This document shows, one piece after another, positions 16,467-25,915 of a DNA stretch of 64,000 nt. The stretch is from Flavobacterium aquidurense (GTDB lineage: Bacteria > Bacteroidota > Bacteroidia > Flavobacteriales > Flavobacteriaceae), in assembly GCA_900107365.1 (NCBI GenBank), contig FNPS01000003.1, forward strand, positions 496,001 to 560,000. Direction: 5' to 3'. Numbering within the stretch: position 1 is the first letter of the stretch; each line of letters begins with the position of its first letter. The notes beneath the pieces are model-generated. The model did no database searches. It had not been told where the DNA came from and was given only the letters and a program-made list of their open reading frames with translations. Both the position numbers and the translations under genes were made by a program.

Positions 16467-17028
16467 ATTGAAAATCGGAAACTTCCAGAACATCTCCAAC
16501 TTTTAAGTTTTGCAAATATACATTTCCTATTCGAACGCGAACCAATCTTAAAGTAGGAAAACCAACCGCAGCAGTCATTTTACGAACCTGACGAAACTTT
16601 CCTTCATTTACAGTTATAGAAGCCCAGGAAGTTGGTCCATGGCGTTCGTCTCTGATTTTTTTTGCTCTCGCTCCAAAATCTGGAATTTCAGTAACAATAA
16701 AAGCTTTACAAGGTTTAGTTATATACTTTCCGCCGTTAAAACCAATTTCAACGCCTTTCTGTAATTCTTCAATCGCTTCCGGAGTTATGACCCCATCAAC
16801 CTGAACGTAATATTCCTTGTCGACTTTTTTGCTTCTTATTTGTTCACTTACTTTTCCATCGGTTGTAAGTAAAAGCAATCCTTCTGAATCTTCATCTAAA
16901 CGGCCAATTGCCATCGTTCCTTCCGGAAAATTATATAATTCACCCAAAAGCTTTTTCTTTCTTTTTAGCTCGTAAATAAATTGACTTAAGTAGCCGTAAG
17001 GTTTAAAAAGAATGAAATGTTGATGCAT
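16456..17028 (-). CDS. RsuA/RluE-family 23S rRNA pseudouridine synthase
   Basis: This 190-residue enzyme shows the catalytic aspartate segment AIGRLDEDSEGLLLLT (about residues 41-56), FNKPYG-like FKPYG near the start, and the C-terminal GKFRQVRKM and LVRVRIG motifs. It lacks an N-terminal S4 domain, which fits RluE-like enzymes modifying position 2457 of 23S rRNA. The exact target is inferred. The last codons coincide with an intergenic repeat, so the natural C terminus may have been altered slightly by repeat insertion. Confidence 0.9.
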   Translation of the reverse strand: MHQHFILFKPYGYLSQFIYELKRKKKLLGELYNFPEGTMAIGRLDEDSEGLLLLTTDGKVSEQIRSKKVDKEYYVQVDGVITPEAIEELQKGVEIGFNGGKYITKPCKAFIVTEIPDFGARAKKIRDERHGPTSWASITVNEGKFRQVRKMTAAVGFPTLRLVRVRIGNVYLQNLKVGDVLEVSDFQLDN

Positions 17029-17081
17029 GTTTTATTTTTTTGCAAAGATAGTCTTGTTTGTTAAGTATTTCCAAGTAATAC

Positions 17082-17285
17082 CTAAGCTCTATTTGTCATT
17101 TTCTTCAGCCATAAAATGATAAACCAAATAGTTGTGATTCCAAATAGGATTAATAAAGGAACATAAAAATCCTTAAAAAAGTCATGAAAATAACTTCCAA
17201 TTAAAATATAGGCAGATGCCATGCATAGTTTTATAATTATAAATTCGGCATTTGACCAACTCGTTTTTGCTTTGAAAAAAATCAT
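17082..17285 (-). CDS. Small two-helix membrane protein
   Basis: This 67-residue protein has two hydrophobic segments (about residues 17-34 and 42-58), separated by a loop with FHDFFKDFYVP, and a basic C terminus (WLKKMTNRA). I do not recognise a named family. The clean start, stop and transmembrane pattern suggest a real gene. It is on the same strand as the pseudouridine synthase, 53 bases upstream of that start. No function can be proposed. Confidence 0.6.
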   Translation of the reverse strand: MIFFKAKTSWSNAEFIIIKLCMASAYILIGSYFHDFFKDFYVPLLILFGITTIWFIILWLKKMTNRA

Positions 17286-17472
17286 AGTTCTGGATTTAAG
17301 TATTGCTTTAAAAAGTAATTTGTGACAGGATAATCGTCAATACTAATTTACTATTATTTTGATAATTATGATGTTGCAAATTTAAGGACAAGTATGAAAT
17401 GGTTTCTTAGAATCCAAAAGCTATGTTAAAAGACTTAGTTTTAAGAGTGAGAATTCGTAATATTATATAGTA

Positions 17473-17859
17473 ATGAAAAAATATAATGTTATGGAAAATA
17501 ATAATCTAGGCTCAAAAAAAATAAATGGAGTACAAAAAAATATTGATGATTCTAAAGGGAAAAATGTTTCTCACGATAATAAAGTACATGAATCAGAATT
17601 GAAAAAAGAAGTGGTAGCCGATACAGAAGGAAATAAAGAAATTGTAGATCGCGCGAGAAATGTTAACGAAAAAATTGAAGAAACTTCAAAAGAAGTCAAT
17701 CCGGATAATCCAAATGTAAACCGAGGAGTTTCTTCTGAAGAAGAAGCAAAAAAAACGGTAGAAAATAAAGATCGAAATTCTGATATAACACCCAATCGTT
17801 ATCCCAATTCAGATCCGGAAAGTCATGAAGACAGAGGAAATATGAAATTGGATGAATAG
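17473..17859 (+). CDS. Acidic, intrinsically disordered hypothetical protein
   Basis: This 128-residue protein is almost free of hydrophobic clusters and rich in Asn, Glu, Lys and Asp, with a C-terminal DITPNRYPNSDPESHEDRG stretch. It is likely unstructured and cytoplasmic. A second ATG at 17491 could also be the start. Such small hydrophilic proteins are frequent in flavobacteria beside stress genes; here the next gene on the same strand is an SDR oxidoreductase. No family is recognised. Confidence 0.6.
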   Translation: MKKYNVMENNNLGSKKINGVQKNIDDSKGKNVSHDNKVHESELKKEVVADTEGNKEIVDRARNVNEKIEETSKEVNPDNPNVNRGVSSEEEAKKTVENKDRNSDITPNRYPNSDPESHEDRGNMKLDE

Positions 17860-18024
17860 TTTTTTACTCTTTTAAATAGTGATTTTTTTGTAGAAATTGA
17901 CCGGTTTTTTCGAAAATAACATTTGATTGGCAAACTGCGTTAATCTTATTCTAAACTTATTTTTTAAGCGTGTCAGACATTAAGATCTTCGTAAATTGTA
18001 GTGATAAATTTAAATTTTAATAAT

Positions 18025-18777
18025 ATGGCACTTTTAGAAAACAAAGTAGCTTTTGTATCCGGTGGCGGTTCAGGAATTGGACGTGCAGTGGCAGAAGCTT
18101 ATGCTCGCGAAGGAGCAAAAGTAGTACTTTCAGATATAAATGTAGAACATGGAGAAGAAACAGTAAAGGTGATAAAGGATAATGGTGGAGAAGCATTTTT
18201 TGTAAAAGGTGATTCATCAAGTGCGAACGATAATAAACAGATGGTTGAAGTAACCGTTTCAAAATACGGCCGATTGGACATTGCATGCAACAATGCCGGA
18301 ATGGGTGGTCCTGCAAAACCAACCGGAGAATATGAACCTGAGGCATGGGATAAAGTGATTGCGTTGAATTTAAGTGGCGTTTTTTACGCTTGTCGCTATC
18401 AGTTAGAACAAATGGAGAAAAACGGTGGCGGCAGCATTGTTAATATTGCTTCGATTCACGGACAGGTTGCTGCTCCCAATAGTCCGGCATATACAGCCTC
18501 TAAACATGGAGTTGTGGGATTGACAAAAAATATTGCCGCTGAATATGCCTTAAAAAACATTCGATGCAATGCCGTAGGACCGGGTTATATCGAAACCGCT
18601 TTGTTAAAAGACAATCTAAATAAAAGTATGATGGATGCTGTTGCAGCAAAAGCACCAATGAACCGATTGGGAACTGCTGAGGAAATTGCTGAGCTGGTTG
18701 TATTTCTAAGCTCTGAAAAATCATCTTTTACAACCGGTAGTTATATTATTGCCGATGGTGGTTATACTGCTGTTTAA
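18025..18777 (+). CDS. SDR family oxidoreductase (FabG/glucose dehydrogenase-like)
   Basis: This 250-residue classical short-chain dehydrogenase has the NAD(P)-binding SGGGSGIGRA (about residues 12-21), NNAG in CNNAGMGG, the catalytic Ser in IASIHG, and YTASKHG supplying Tyr and Lys. It ends GSYIIADGGYTAV. The Asp in VVLSDINV after the second strand favours NAD over NADP. The substrate is not determined by the sequence. The ATG at 18025 is preferred to the upstream GTG at 18001. It is a single gene closed by a terminator. Confidence 0.9.
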   Translation: MALLENKVAFVSGGGSGIGRAVAEAYAREGAKVVLSDINVEHGEETVKVIKDNGGEAFFVKGDSSSANDNKQMVEVTVSKYGRLDIACNNAGMGGPAKPTGEYEPEAWDKVIALNLSGVFYACRYQLEQMEKNGGGSIVNIASIHGQVAAPNSPAYTASKHGVVGLTKNIAAEYALKNIRCNAVGPGYIETALLKDNLNKSMMDAVAAKAPMNRLGTAEEIAELVVFLSSEKSSFTTGSYIIADGGYTAV

Positions 18778-18799
18778 ATTTAAATTACTGGAAAAGAGG

Positions 18800-18831
18800 A
18801 AAAGCTGTCTTAGTCATAAGGCAGCTTTTTT
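18800..18831 (+). terminator. Intrinsic terminator after the SDR gene
   Basis: AAAGCTG and CTTA pair with TAAG and CAGCTTT around a GTCA loop, with one T-G bulge pair, followed by nine T. The same layout (CTG-t-CT...AG-g-CAG) recurs in the terminator at 22471. Confidence 0.85.
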
Positions 18832-19015
18832 TTTGGTTGAAAATGACTCGAGATTTTATTGGACTGTATTTTTGTAAATAGCTATAATTCAAATACAAGT
18901 AAAAAATGTTTTTATTTGCATTTGATAAAAATCTTACAATTAAATTATGTTTTGACAATATTATCTTAACTTTAAAGCGATAACTTTAGCCTCTAAAAAC
19001 TCTATTTCTTAACCT

Positions 19016-22000
19016 ATGAAAAAGATCTACTCAGTTCGCCATTTGATGGCTTTTTTATGTTTTTTTTATTTCTCGGCAGTTGTTTTTGCCCAGACATTTC
19101 CAGCAAAACGATCACTTCCTTATGAACAAAATTTTGACGGATTAGCCACGAGTGCTGTCATTTATCCGGATGGATTTCAGGGCTGGACAGCAAGTACTTC
19201 GCCAGGTTCGGCTTTTAATACAAGTGCCGCTATAGGTGTAGACAGGCCTCTTACTGCAAATGGTACAGCTTTTATTGGTACTGGTAATATTTATAATTAT
19301 GATGGGAAAATTGGATTTTTGAACACGGGAATGCTTGATTTGTCAATTGGATTTGCTTTTGATGCCACAAATCAAAAAGCGATTCAGGTTCAGTTTGATG
19401 CAATGACCATTCGTAATCCGTATGACGTCCCTCCAACAACAACTAATACGCGTATAAATGAGATGGTTTTGCAATATAGGGTAGGAACAACTGCTCCCTT
19501 TATTTCATTAGTATCAACGGCATATTCAAACAACGATGCAAAACAAATAACGGCTATTACCACTCCTCAAAATCTAAAAAGTTTTAAGATTACGTTACCT
19601 GCAGAGTGTAATAATCAGCCTGAAATTCAATTGCGATGGATTTCAAGACAAGTTTCGGGATCTGGTTCGAGACCTTCTTTTGCAATTGATAATATTGCTA
19701 TTAAAAGCGATGTTGTTGCCCCTGTAAATGCAGTTGGTTATCCAAAAGCAGAAGATGTTTTATCAAATAGTTTTAGTTTTTCAAATAAATTAGACGAAGC
19801 AGGTAAAACCTATTATGTTCTATTGCCTGGCGGAAGTACAGCTCCAACTGAATCTCAAATAAAAGCAGGTCTGGATGCTAATGGTAATGCGGCTTTGCAG
19901 GCGGGAGTATTAGATGTTACAGATCCGGCTCAGGTATATTTAAAAAGTTTCACAGGCCTTGCAATTAGTACTTCTTACTCTGTTTTTTCTATTTCTGAAG
20001 ATCTTAATGGAAATATACAGACTACTGCTGTAAAAACAGACGCTACAACTTCAGCGGCAGTTATTCCATCTGTAACAACAACTGTTTCGTCTCTTGACTT
20101 AGGATTTTCAGAAGTAAATTTCAATTCAGAAAGTTTAACATATCAAATTCAGGCAGCTAATCTTTCTGCTACTGTTACAGTTAATGCGTCAGGGAATTTT
20201 ACAATTTCAAAAGATAATACCGTGTTTGGATCTTCCTTACTATTTGCAGTGGCTGATTTTGCCTCAAATGCAACTCCCACTATTTATGTTCGTTTTACAC
20301 CAAACGCTACAGGTAGTTTTTCAGGACAAATAACACATGAATCTGCCGGAGCAACAAGCAAAATAATTGCATTAACAGGAACTGGAATTAATCCATACGT
20401 GCAAGGTTTTAACGATCCTGCAGTTTTGAGCAATAGCGGATGGACACAGTATAGCGTAGCGGGTAATGTAAATGTATGGGCAAGCACTACCGTTACACGA
20501 AATATAAATTCAGGAAACGGAGCGGTCCTTATAAATGGTTTCTCTGAAAGTGGAGCCAGTAAAGATTGGTTGATTTCGCCTAAATTACGTTTAGACAATT
20601 TTACTCAATTTCCATTGTTGTCTTTTTACTCGCGCAAATTTTATGCAGGTCCTGACTTGAAATTAATGGTTTCTGTTAATTATGATGGGAAAAGCAATCC
20701 GGAAACTGCAACATGGATAGAATTACCGGGAGATTTTCCTGTACTAACAGGTGTTTACAAACAATCTCAATATATAGATTTAAGTGCTTATAAAACCGAC
20801 CATACCTATCTGGCCTGGGTTTATGTGACAACAGCAGGAGGAACAAATAATGCAGCTGAATGGTCATTTGATGATTTTGCCTTAACAAATGAACCAGGTT
20901 ATGTTGCAGCAAATCCTATCTTAGATTTTGGAGATGTTGCTGCAAATACAATATCTCCAAGTCAGTCTTTTATTTTTAAGGCAAATGGCTATAATGATAT
21001 AACAATTAAAGCTCCTGCAGATTATCAGTTGTCATTGGATAATAGTTCTTTTTTAACTGAGGTTGCAGTTACAGCGGCAGAGGCAACGGCTGGAAAAACG
21101 GTTTATGTTCGATTTGCTCCTTCTGTAAAAGCATTGAGTATTTCCGGATCTTTAACAGTTATCGGAACAGCTTTAAGTAAACAAATTGGTTCTTTAACCG
21201 GTTCTTCATTGCCAAAAGCAGATACTTTTGATATTGTAACTTATAATTTGGAGTTTTTTGGTACCGATGTGAAAGGTACTGACGGTGTTGAATTTGGTCC
21301 AACAGATGATGCTTTGCAAATAGAAAACGTTGCTAAAGTAATGAACAAATTAAATGCAGATGTCTATGTTGTTCAGGAAGTTTCAGATGATCCCTCTTTA
21401 GATCTTTTAATTCAGAAAATTAACATCAACGGAAAAACATTCGATAAATCTGTTTCGACATCATGGTCTTATTCATTTAATGATCCTGATCCAAATTTTC
21501 CTCCGCAAAAATTGGTTGTACTTTATAACACACAAACTACGACTGTAAAAAGTACACGTGTTATGTTTAAGAAATTATATGATGAAGTTCGTGCAGGAAC
21601 AAAAACATTACCCAATTATCCGGGAACAACCGCAACCGTAAATACAAGTTCCAGTTTTTTTTCATCAGGACGTTTACCTTATTTAGTAAAAATAGAAACG
21701 AATATTGGCGGAATTAAAAAAGAAATAAATTTGATTGATCTGCATGCACGTGCCAACAGTGGTTCAGATATTTCAAGATACAATATGCGTAAATACGATG
21801 CAGAGCTGTTAAAAGACAGTCTGGATGTTGCGTTTCCAAATGCTAATTTTATGATTTTGGGAGATTTTAATGATGATGTAAAAGCATCTGTAATTGCAGG
21901 AAATCCTTCTTCTTATCAAAAGATTGTTGAAGATACAAATCGTTATAATGCGCTTACTTTAGATATAAGTAAGGAGGGCGCTTACAGTTTTTTAAGTTCT

Positions 22001-22450
22001 GGAGGATTTTTAGATCATATCGTTATTTCTAATGAATTGACAGATCAATATATTAAGAATTCTATTGCTGTTTATGATCCGCGTAGTGATATTCCAAATT
22101 ATACTACCACAACTTCAGATCATGGTCCTGTAATTGCTCGTTTTGAATTGAAGAAAGATGTTTTATCTACCCTTGATTTCGGAAGAGATACTGGATATTT
22201 TGTACAAGCCTATCCTAATCCGGCAAACGATGTTGTAAATATTGCAATAAAAACGAAAGAAGATAAAATTTTGAAATTAAGGCTTTATGATATATCAGGA
22301 CATTTAGTTCTAAATCCAATTGAACTAAAAGTGAATGAAGAAAAAAGTGATGCCATAATTCAATTAGGTAGTCTTAGATCTGGAATTTATGTATATACCT
22401 TAAGTGAAAATAGTAAAGTGATTTATAGCAATAAAATCATTAAAAAATAG
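19016..22450 (+). CDS. Secreted multidomain EEP-nuclease-like protein with T9SS type A sorting domain
   Basis: This 1144-residue secreted protein has a signal peptide ending at VVFAQ, a beta-sandwich region (about 30-230) like choice-of-anchor J domains, further Ig-like beta domains with GSFSGQITHESAG-type segments, and a second anchor-J-like region at about 460-620. An endonuclease/exonuclease/phosphatase domain spans about 735-1045: VTYNLEFFG, VQEVSD, LIDLHARANSG, MILGDFNDD and TSDHGPVIARFE supply the Asn, Glu, His and Asp residues. The last 80 residues (QAYPNPANDVVNIAI to SNKIIKK) are a type A sorting domain for the type IX secretion system. It probably acts on extracellular nucleic acid or phosphoesters. 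Confidence 0.9.
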   Translation: MKKIYSVRHLMAFLCFFYFSAVVFAQTFPAKRSLPYEQNFDGLATSAVIYPDGFQGWTASTSPGSAFNTSAAIGVDRPLTANGTAFIGTGNIYNYDGKIGFLNTGMLDLSIGFAFDATNQKAIQVQFDAMTIRNPYDVPPTTTNTRINEMVLQYRVGTTAPFISLVSTAYSNNDAKQITAITTPQNLKSFKITLPAECNNQPEIQLRWISRQVSGSGSRPSFAIDNIAIKSDVVAPVNAVGYPKAEDVLSNSFSFSNKLDEAGKTYYVLLPGGSTAPTESQIKAGLDANGNAALQAGVLDVTDPAQVYLKSFTGLAISTSYSVFSISEDLNGNIQTTAVKTDATTSAAVIPSVTTTVSSLDLGFSEVNFNSESLTYQIQAANLSATVTVNASGNFTISKDNTVFGSSLLFAVADFASNATPTIYVRFTPNATGSFSGQITHESAGATSKIIALTGTGINPYVQGFNDPAVLSNSGWTQYSVAGNVNVWASTTVTRNINSGNGAVLINGFSESGASKDWLISPKLRLDNFTQFPLLSFYSRKFYAGPDLKLMVSVNYDGKSNPETATWIELPGDFPVLTGVYKQSQYIDLSAYKTDHTYLAWVYVTTAGGTNNAAEWSFDDFALTNEPGYVAANPILDFGDVAANTISPSQSFIFKANGYNDITIKAPADYQLSLDNSSFLTEVAVTAAEATAGKTVYVRFAPSVKALSISGSLTVIGTALSKQIGSLTGSSLPKADTFDIVTYNLEFFGTDVKGTDGVEFGPTDDALQIENVAKVMNKLNADVYVVQEVSDDPSLDLLIQKININGKTFDKSVSTSWSYSFNDPDPNFPPQKLVVLYNTQTTTVKSTRVMFKKLYDEVRAGTKTLPNYPGTTATVNTSSSFFSSGRLPYLVKIETNIGGIKKEINLIDLHARANSGSDISRYNMRKYDAELLKDSLDVAFPNANFMILGDFNDDVKASVIAGNPSSYQKIVEDTNRYNALTLDISKEGAYSFLSSGGFLDHIVISNELTDQYIKNSIAVYDPRSDIPNYTTTTSDHGPVIARFELKKDVLSTLDFGRDTGYFVQAYPNPANDVVNIAIKTKEDKILKLRLYDISGHLVLNPIELKVNEEKSDAIIQLGSLRSGIYVYTLSENSKVIYSNKIIKK

Positions 22451-22470
22451 GGAGAGAAAATAATAAAGTA

Positions 22471-22506
22471 AAAATGGCTGTCTATGAAATAGGCAGCCAT
22501 TTTTTA
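22471..22506 (+). terminator. Intrinsic terminator between converging genes
   Basis: AAAATGGCTG-t-CTAT pairs with ATAG-g-CAGCCATTTT around GAA, followed by T. It lies between the T9SS nuclease-like gene and the MepB gene, which converge. Confidence 0.88.
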
Positions 22507-22511
22507 TGCTA

Positions 22512-23036
22512 CTATTCAAGTAACTCTCTAAAAGTATCAAAATCAGGTTCAGGTGTTATTTCAAAGAAATATTGCAATTGCCAATTTTGAGTTTTCTTAG
22601 CCTGTTTGCTATTTGTTTCGTCCCAGGGCGGATAAACTCTTATGGCTCTTTTTCCTTCTGTTACGGTTGTCGAAAAAATCCCTTTTTCGAGTAAGACGGC
22701 CTTAGGAAAAATAAACTGCCCAAAAAGATCATCTTTTCGAACGCTGATAAAAACAAAATCGATTAAGTCTGTTGTGTCAAAAGGTTCAATTGTTCCTAAT
22801 CGGCTTCGTTTCCACAAAGTAACAAATTGGCCTGTTTTTGTTGGGGTAATTTTGGCTTCTCTGTAGCAAATAAATTTCTCATTGAGATAAAAACGATAAG
22901 CACTGTAATCAATGCTTTCACTTTCCTGCTGCGGCTGCGAACAATCAAAATCAAAACAATCATAAACCAGTTCTTTGGCTAAAAGCAAATCTTTGGGGAT
23001 AGATTTGTGATTTGTCCAATGGTTTTTTACGATCAT
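22512..23036 (-). CDS. MepB family protein
   Basis: This 174-residue cytoplasmic protein fits the MepB family: a central YRFYLNEKFICYREAKITPTK segment, then GQFVTLWKR, FIFPKAVLLEKGIFS and a C-terminal GKRAIRVYPPWDETNSKQAKKTQNWQ. In staphylococci mepB lies in an operon with the MepA efflux pump, but its biochemical role is unknown. I choose ATG at 23036; the open frame extends to a TTG at 23069. Here it stands alone between a secreted nuclease gene and an anti-sigma gene. Confidence 0.85.
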   Translation of the reverse strand: MIVKNHWTNHKSIPKDLLLAKELVYDCFDFDCSQPQQESESIDYSAYRFYLNEKFICYREAKITPTKTGQFVTLWKRSRLGTIEPFDTTDLIDFVFISVRKDDLFGQFIFPKAVLLEKGIFSTTVTEGKRAIRVYPPWDETNSKQAKKTQNWQLQYFFEITPEPDFDTFRELLE

Positions 23037-23129
23037 TTTAAGAAGACTCGCTTTTAAGCTTGTTTTCAAAATTATAGTAGGTTTAGGGGTTACGTAGGTT
23101 TTTGGGTGTTAAATATATTGTTTTTTTAT

Positions 23130-24911
23130 TTAAAATGAAACATTTAGTCCAAAATTTAGTCCCCATTGAAATTGATTAAAAGATTGGCTATTCAATGGGT
23201 TTATATAATAATTCATAGCAGGCTCTACAAACACATTAGTTTTTTTATAAACACGGTATTGTACTGTACTACTTAATGTTGAGCCGTATACGAAATCATT
23301 TGCATTTAAATTTTCTCCCAGAGAATTTCCATCTATAGCAACGCTGTTTGAAATCAATTTACCAACAAATCCCCCTGTATTTAAGCTAATAGAAGCTTTG
23401 TTTTTAGAAAAAATAGCGTACGAAACTTCTAATGGCATCTCAACATATCTTAAACTTTGATCTAAACTTCCACTTTGTACGTTGTTGCTGCTGAGTGCAT
23501 TTTTTGTGGTATTAGATACTAATACATAACTATCGCTGCTCGCAATTTGCGGAACGGTAGAATTTTGGACAAGATAATCTCCGGTTGTCAGGAAAGCATT
23601 ATTTGCTGTTTTTATATAAGAAACGTTTGCTACGCTCTGGCCCAATTCATTGATTTTGAAGCCAGAACCAACCGCCCATTTTTTATTGATTTTATATTTA
23701 GTTTTAACTCCGTATGTACTACTTTGTTTGGAGTCATTTACGTTGCCTAAAGTTTTGTCATTTTTATAATTTTCAGAATTAGCAATTCCTGCAAAAACTT
23801 CAAGCGCCCATTTTTCAGCTGTTGATTTAGTTTTCGGATCCTTTTCTTTTCCTTTTTTAACTTCAGGAATTATACCTTTTTCTAAATTTTGAAGTTCGGC
23901 TAACTGAACAGAATCTTGTTTACTTAAAACATTGCTAAATTTCGAATTACTTTTTGGAGCACTATCAGCAACGGTCTTTTCTGTCTTAATAGTTGTTGTT
24001 GCTGCTACTTCTTTTTTGTTATCCGTTATTGTTACTTGTTTTTTGCCCAAATTTGAATCTGAAGAATTTGATGCAATACTATTTGTATTCGAATTCATTT
24101 GATTCTCAAAAATAGAATTTGACATCTGATTTTTTGATGGAGAATTGAAATGATTTTGTTGCTTTCCGGTTGTAAATGTTTTCTCTGCCAAAATTTTGTC
24201 AGCATTTCTTTTTTCAGTTTCAGAGAATTGATTCTTTTCTGCTGAATTAAATGCGTTTTGATTTTTTGAAAAGGAATTGAATTGATTGTGATTTCCGGTA
24301 GTAAATGTCTTTTGTGCGACTACCTGATTTGTGTTTGTCTTTTCAGAATTTAAATTTTTATTTTTCGAAAACGAATTGAATTGACTTCTTTTTTCTGATG
24401 CAGTTGTTTGTTGGGTTACAGCTTGGTTTGTAGCACTGTTTTGAGAATTTAATTTTATATCTGAAGAATCAGTATTACGTTTGTTTTTAGAATCGGAATG
24501 AGCAATTGCCACTTCTTTTGTTTGATTTTCATTAGTATTCGCTGTTTTATCTTTTGAGGTTTTTGCAGAAGTACCTTCTACAATTCCAGATTTCTTTTCG
24601 ATACTTTTTTCTTCTGTCGAAATTACTTTGATATCGTGATTGTCTTTCTTGTTTTCTTCGATAACAACATTATTATTTCCTCCGGTGTTATTCTCTAAAG
24701 TTTTGATTCCGGTATTTGAGCTAAAATATAAAACAGAAGGAAGAAGCAGACCTAATAAAAGGCATGCCGCTGCTGACCACCAAAGAATAGCTCTTTTTTT
24801 CTTTTTAGGTTGGTCTAATTTTTCCTCAATGTTTGCCCACAGTTCAGGAGGCGGAACACTTGAAAAGTTTTCCATTGATGAAAAAATATCTTCTATATTT
24901 TGTTTTTTCAT
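23130..24911 (-). CDS. Anti-sigma-like membrane protein with repeat region and outer-membrane-type C-terminal barrel
   Basis: This 593-residue protein has a cytoplasmic N terminus (NIEDIFSSMENFSSVPPPELWANIEEKL), a basic patch, one membrane helix at about 42-62, a long Asn/Ser/Lys-rich region with at least three degenerate repeats of about 45 residues (QFNSFSKN ... EKTFTTG), and a C-terminal beta-rich domain (about 370-593) like a small outer membrane barrel. This layout could let it connect the inner and outer membranes. It overlaps the 3' end of the ECF sigma gene by 4 bases, which supports an anti-sigma role. Confidence 0.8.
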   Translation of the reverse strand: MKKQNIEDIFSSMENFSSVPPPELWANIEEKLDQPKKKKRAILWWSAAACLLLGLLLPSVLYFSSNTGIKTLENNTGGNNNVVIEENKKDNHDIKVISTEEKSIEKKSGIVEGTSAKTSKDKTANTNENQTKEVAIAHSDSKNKRNTDSSDIKLNSQNSATNQAVTQQTTASEKRSQFNSFSKNKNLNSEKTNTNQVVAQKTFTTGNHNQFNSFSKNQNAFNSAEKNQFSETEKRNADKILAEKTFTTGKQQNHFNSPSKNQMSNSIFENQMNSNTNSIASNSSDSNLGKKQVTITDNKKEVAATTTIKTEKTVADSAPKSNSKFSNVLSKQDSVQLAELQNLEKGIIPEVKKGKEKDPKTKSTAEKWALEVFAGIANSENYKNDKTLGNVNDSKQSSTYGVKTKYKINKKWAVGSGFKINELGQSVANVSYIKTANNAFLTTGDYLVQNSTVPQIASSDSYVLVSNTTKNALSSNNVQSGSLDQSLRYVEMPLEVSYAIFSKNKASISLNTGGFVGKLISNSVAIDGNSLGENLNANDFVYGSTLSSTVQYRVYKKTNVFVEPAMNYYINPLNSQSFNQFQWGLNFGLNVSF

Positions 24912-25459
24912 GCTATTTTAAAATTTTTTATGCTCAAAATTCTTTTTTGCAAAATCCGCTTCGCTCTGTTTAAATTTGACTTTGATGTTCCTTCTGAAAT
25001 TTTTAATAATTCGGCTATGTCTTTGTGTTTCATTTTTTCAAAAACATACAAGTTAAAAACAGTCCGGTATTGATCGGGTAAATCCCGAATATATTCCAGT
25101 AATTTTTCTTGCTCTATCGGAATATTATCTAATTCTTCTTCTTCGGTAAAATCAGTATCAGGATCAAAAACATCCAAAAAGAAACTTTCTTTTTTCTTCT
25201 TGTTTAAAGTTTCGATAAGCTTATTTATGAAAATACGTTTTAGCCAGCCTTCAAAGCTTCCTTCAAATTTATACTGGCTAATTTTCTGAAAAACAATGAC
25301 AAATGCTTCCTGGAAAACATCCTTTGCATCATCTTCATTTTTCATGTATTTTAGACAAATACCATACAAGACAGGAGAGAACAACTGATAAATTTTCAGT
25401 TGTCCAGCTCTGTCATTTTGCATGCATTGCCTGATATATTTTTCTAAATCGTCTTTCAA
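24908..25459 (-). CDS. RNA polymerase ECF sigma factor
   Basis: This 183-residue sigma factor has region 2 with EDDAKDVFQEAFVIVFQKISQY (about residues 42-63), followed by FEGSFEGWLKRIFINKLIE, and region 4 with MKHKDIAELLKISEGTSKSNLNRAKRILQ near the C terminus. The reading frame opens with TTG at 25459; the first ATG would be 12 codons inside. It is co-transcribed with the large anti-sigma-like membrane protein, and the stop and start overlap. Target genes cannot be told from the sequence. Confidence 0.9.
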   Translation of the reverse strand: MKDDLEKYIRQCMQNDRAGQLKIYQLFSPVLYGICLKYMKNEDDAKDVFQEAFVIVFQKISQYKFEGSFEGWLKRIFINKLIETLNKKKKESFFLDVFDPDTDFTEEEELDNIPIEQEKLLEYIRDLPDQYRTVFNLYVFEKMKHKDIAELLKISEGTSKSNLNRAKRILQKRILSIKNFKIA

Positions 25460-25509
25460 AAAGGGTTAAATTTTGGTTTTGCAAAAATAGTTTTTATAAA
25501 CTTAAAAAA

Positions 25510-25908
25510 CTACCTTTTATAAATACTACGAGAAGCATCCTGGTTATTGCTAACGATTGTTAAGTTTTGACTATCAATATTTTCTATAATATAAGTTTTG
25601 CCTTCAAAAGTAATCAGGTCATGCTCTGAATGGTCAAAAAAGCCAATACCTTTTTCTATTTGATATGTACTGTTTCTTATTTCTACGTCATTTTTATAAG
25701 TGATAACTCTCCCATCCTGGGTAAAAACAATTTTTTTATTAAAACCGCTGGTTTTTGGTGTTGCGGTATAAGGATTAGAAGATCCTCCTATTGACTTTTC
25801 CCAAATCCAGGTGTTTATAATAGAACCGGATATAAACCTTTTCGTTTCGAGCGAGTATGCCGCAGTGAAAAGGCTAAATACAATAAAAAATAAAAAATGT
25901 TTTTTCAT
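25510..25908 (-). CDS. Small exported protein, lipocalin-like
   Basis: This 132-residue protein has a signal peptide (about residues 1-19, ending AYS), then alternating beta-strands with WIWEKSIGG, NKKIVFTQDGRVITY, STYQIEKGIGFF and TYIIENIDSQNLTIV. This layout resembles lipocalin-like domains common in flavobacteria. It follows the PrcB-like lipoprotein gene after 7 bases on the same strand, so they form an operon. The ligand is unknown. Confidence 0.7.
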   Translation of the reverse strand: MKKHFLFFIVFSLFTAAYSLETKRFISGSIINTWIWEKSIGGSSNPYTATPKTSGFNKKIVFTQDGRVITYKNDVEIRNSTYQIEKGIGFFDHSEHDLITFEGKTYIIENIDSQNLTIVSNNQDASRSIYKR

Positions 25909-25915
25909 AATCTGC

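Noticed and set aside
18017..18346. Minus-strand leucine- and histidine-rich frame
   Set aside because: It is the shadow of the SDR gene; its composition is typical of a non-coding frame.
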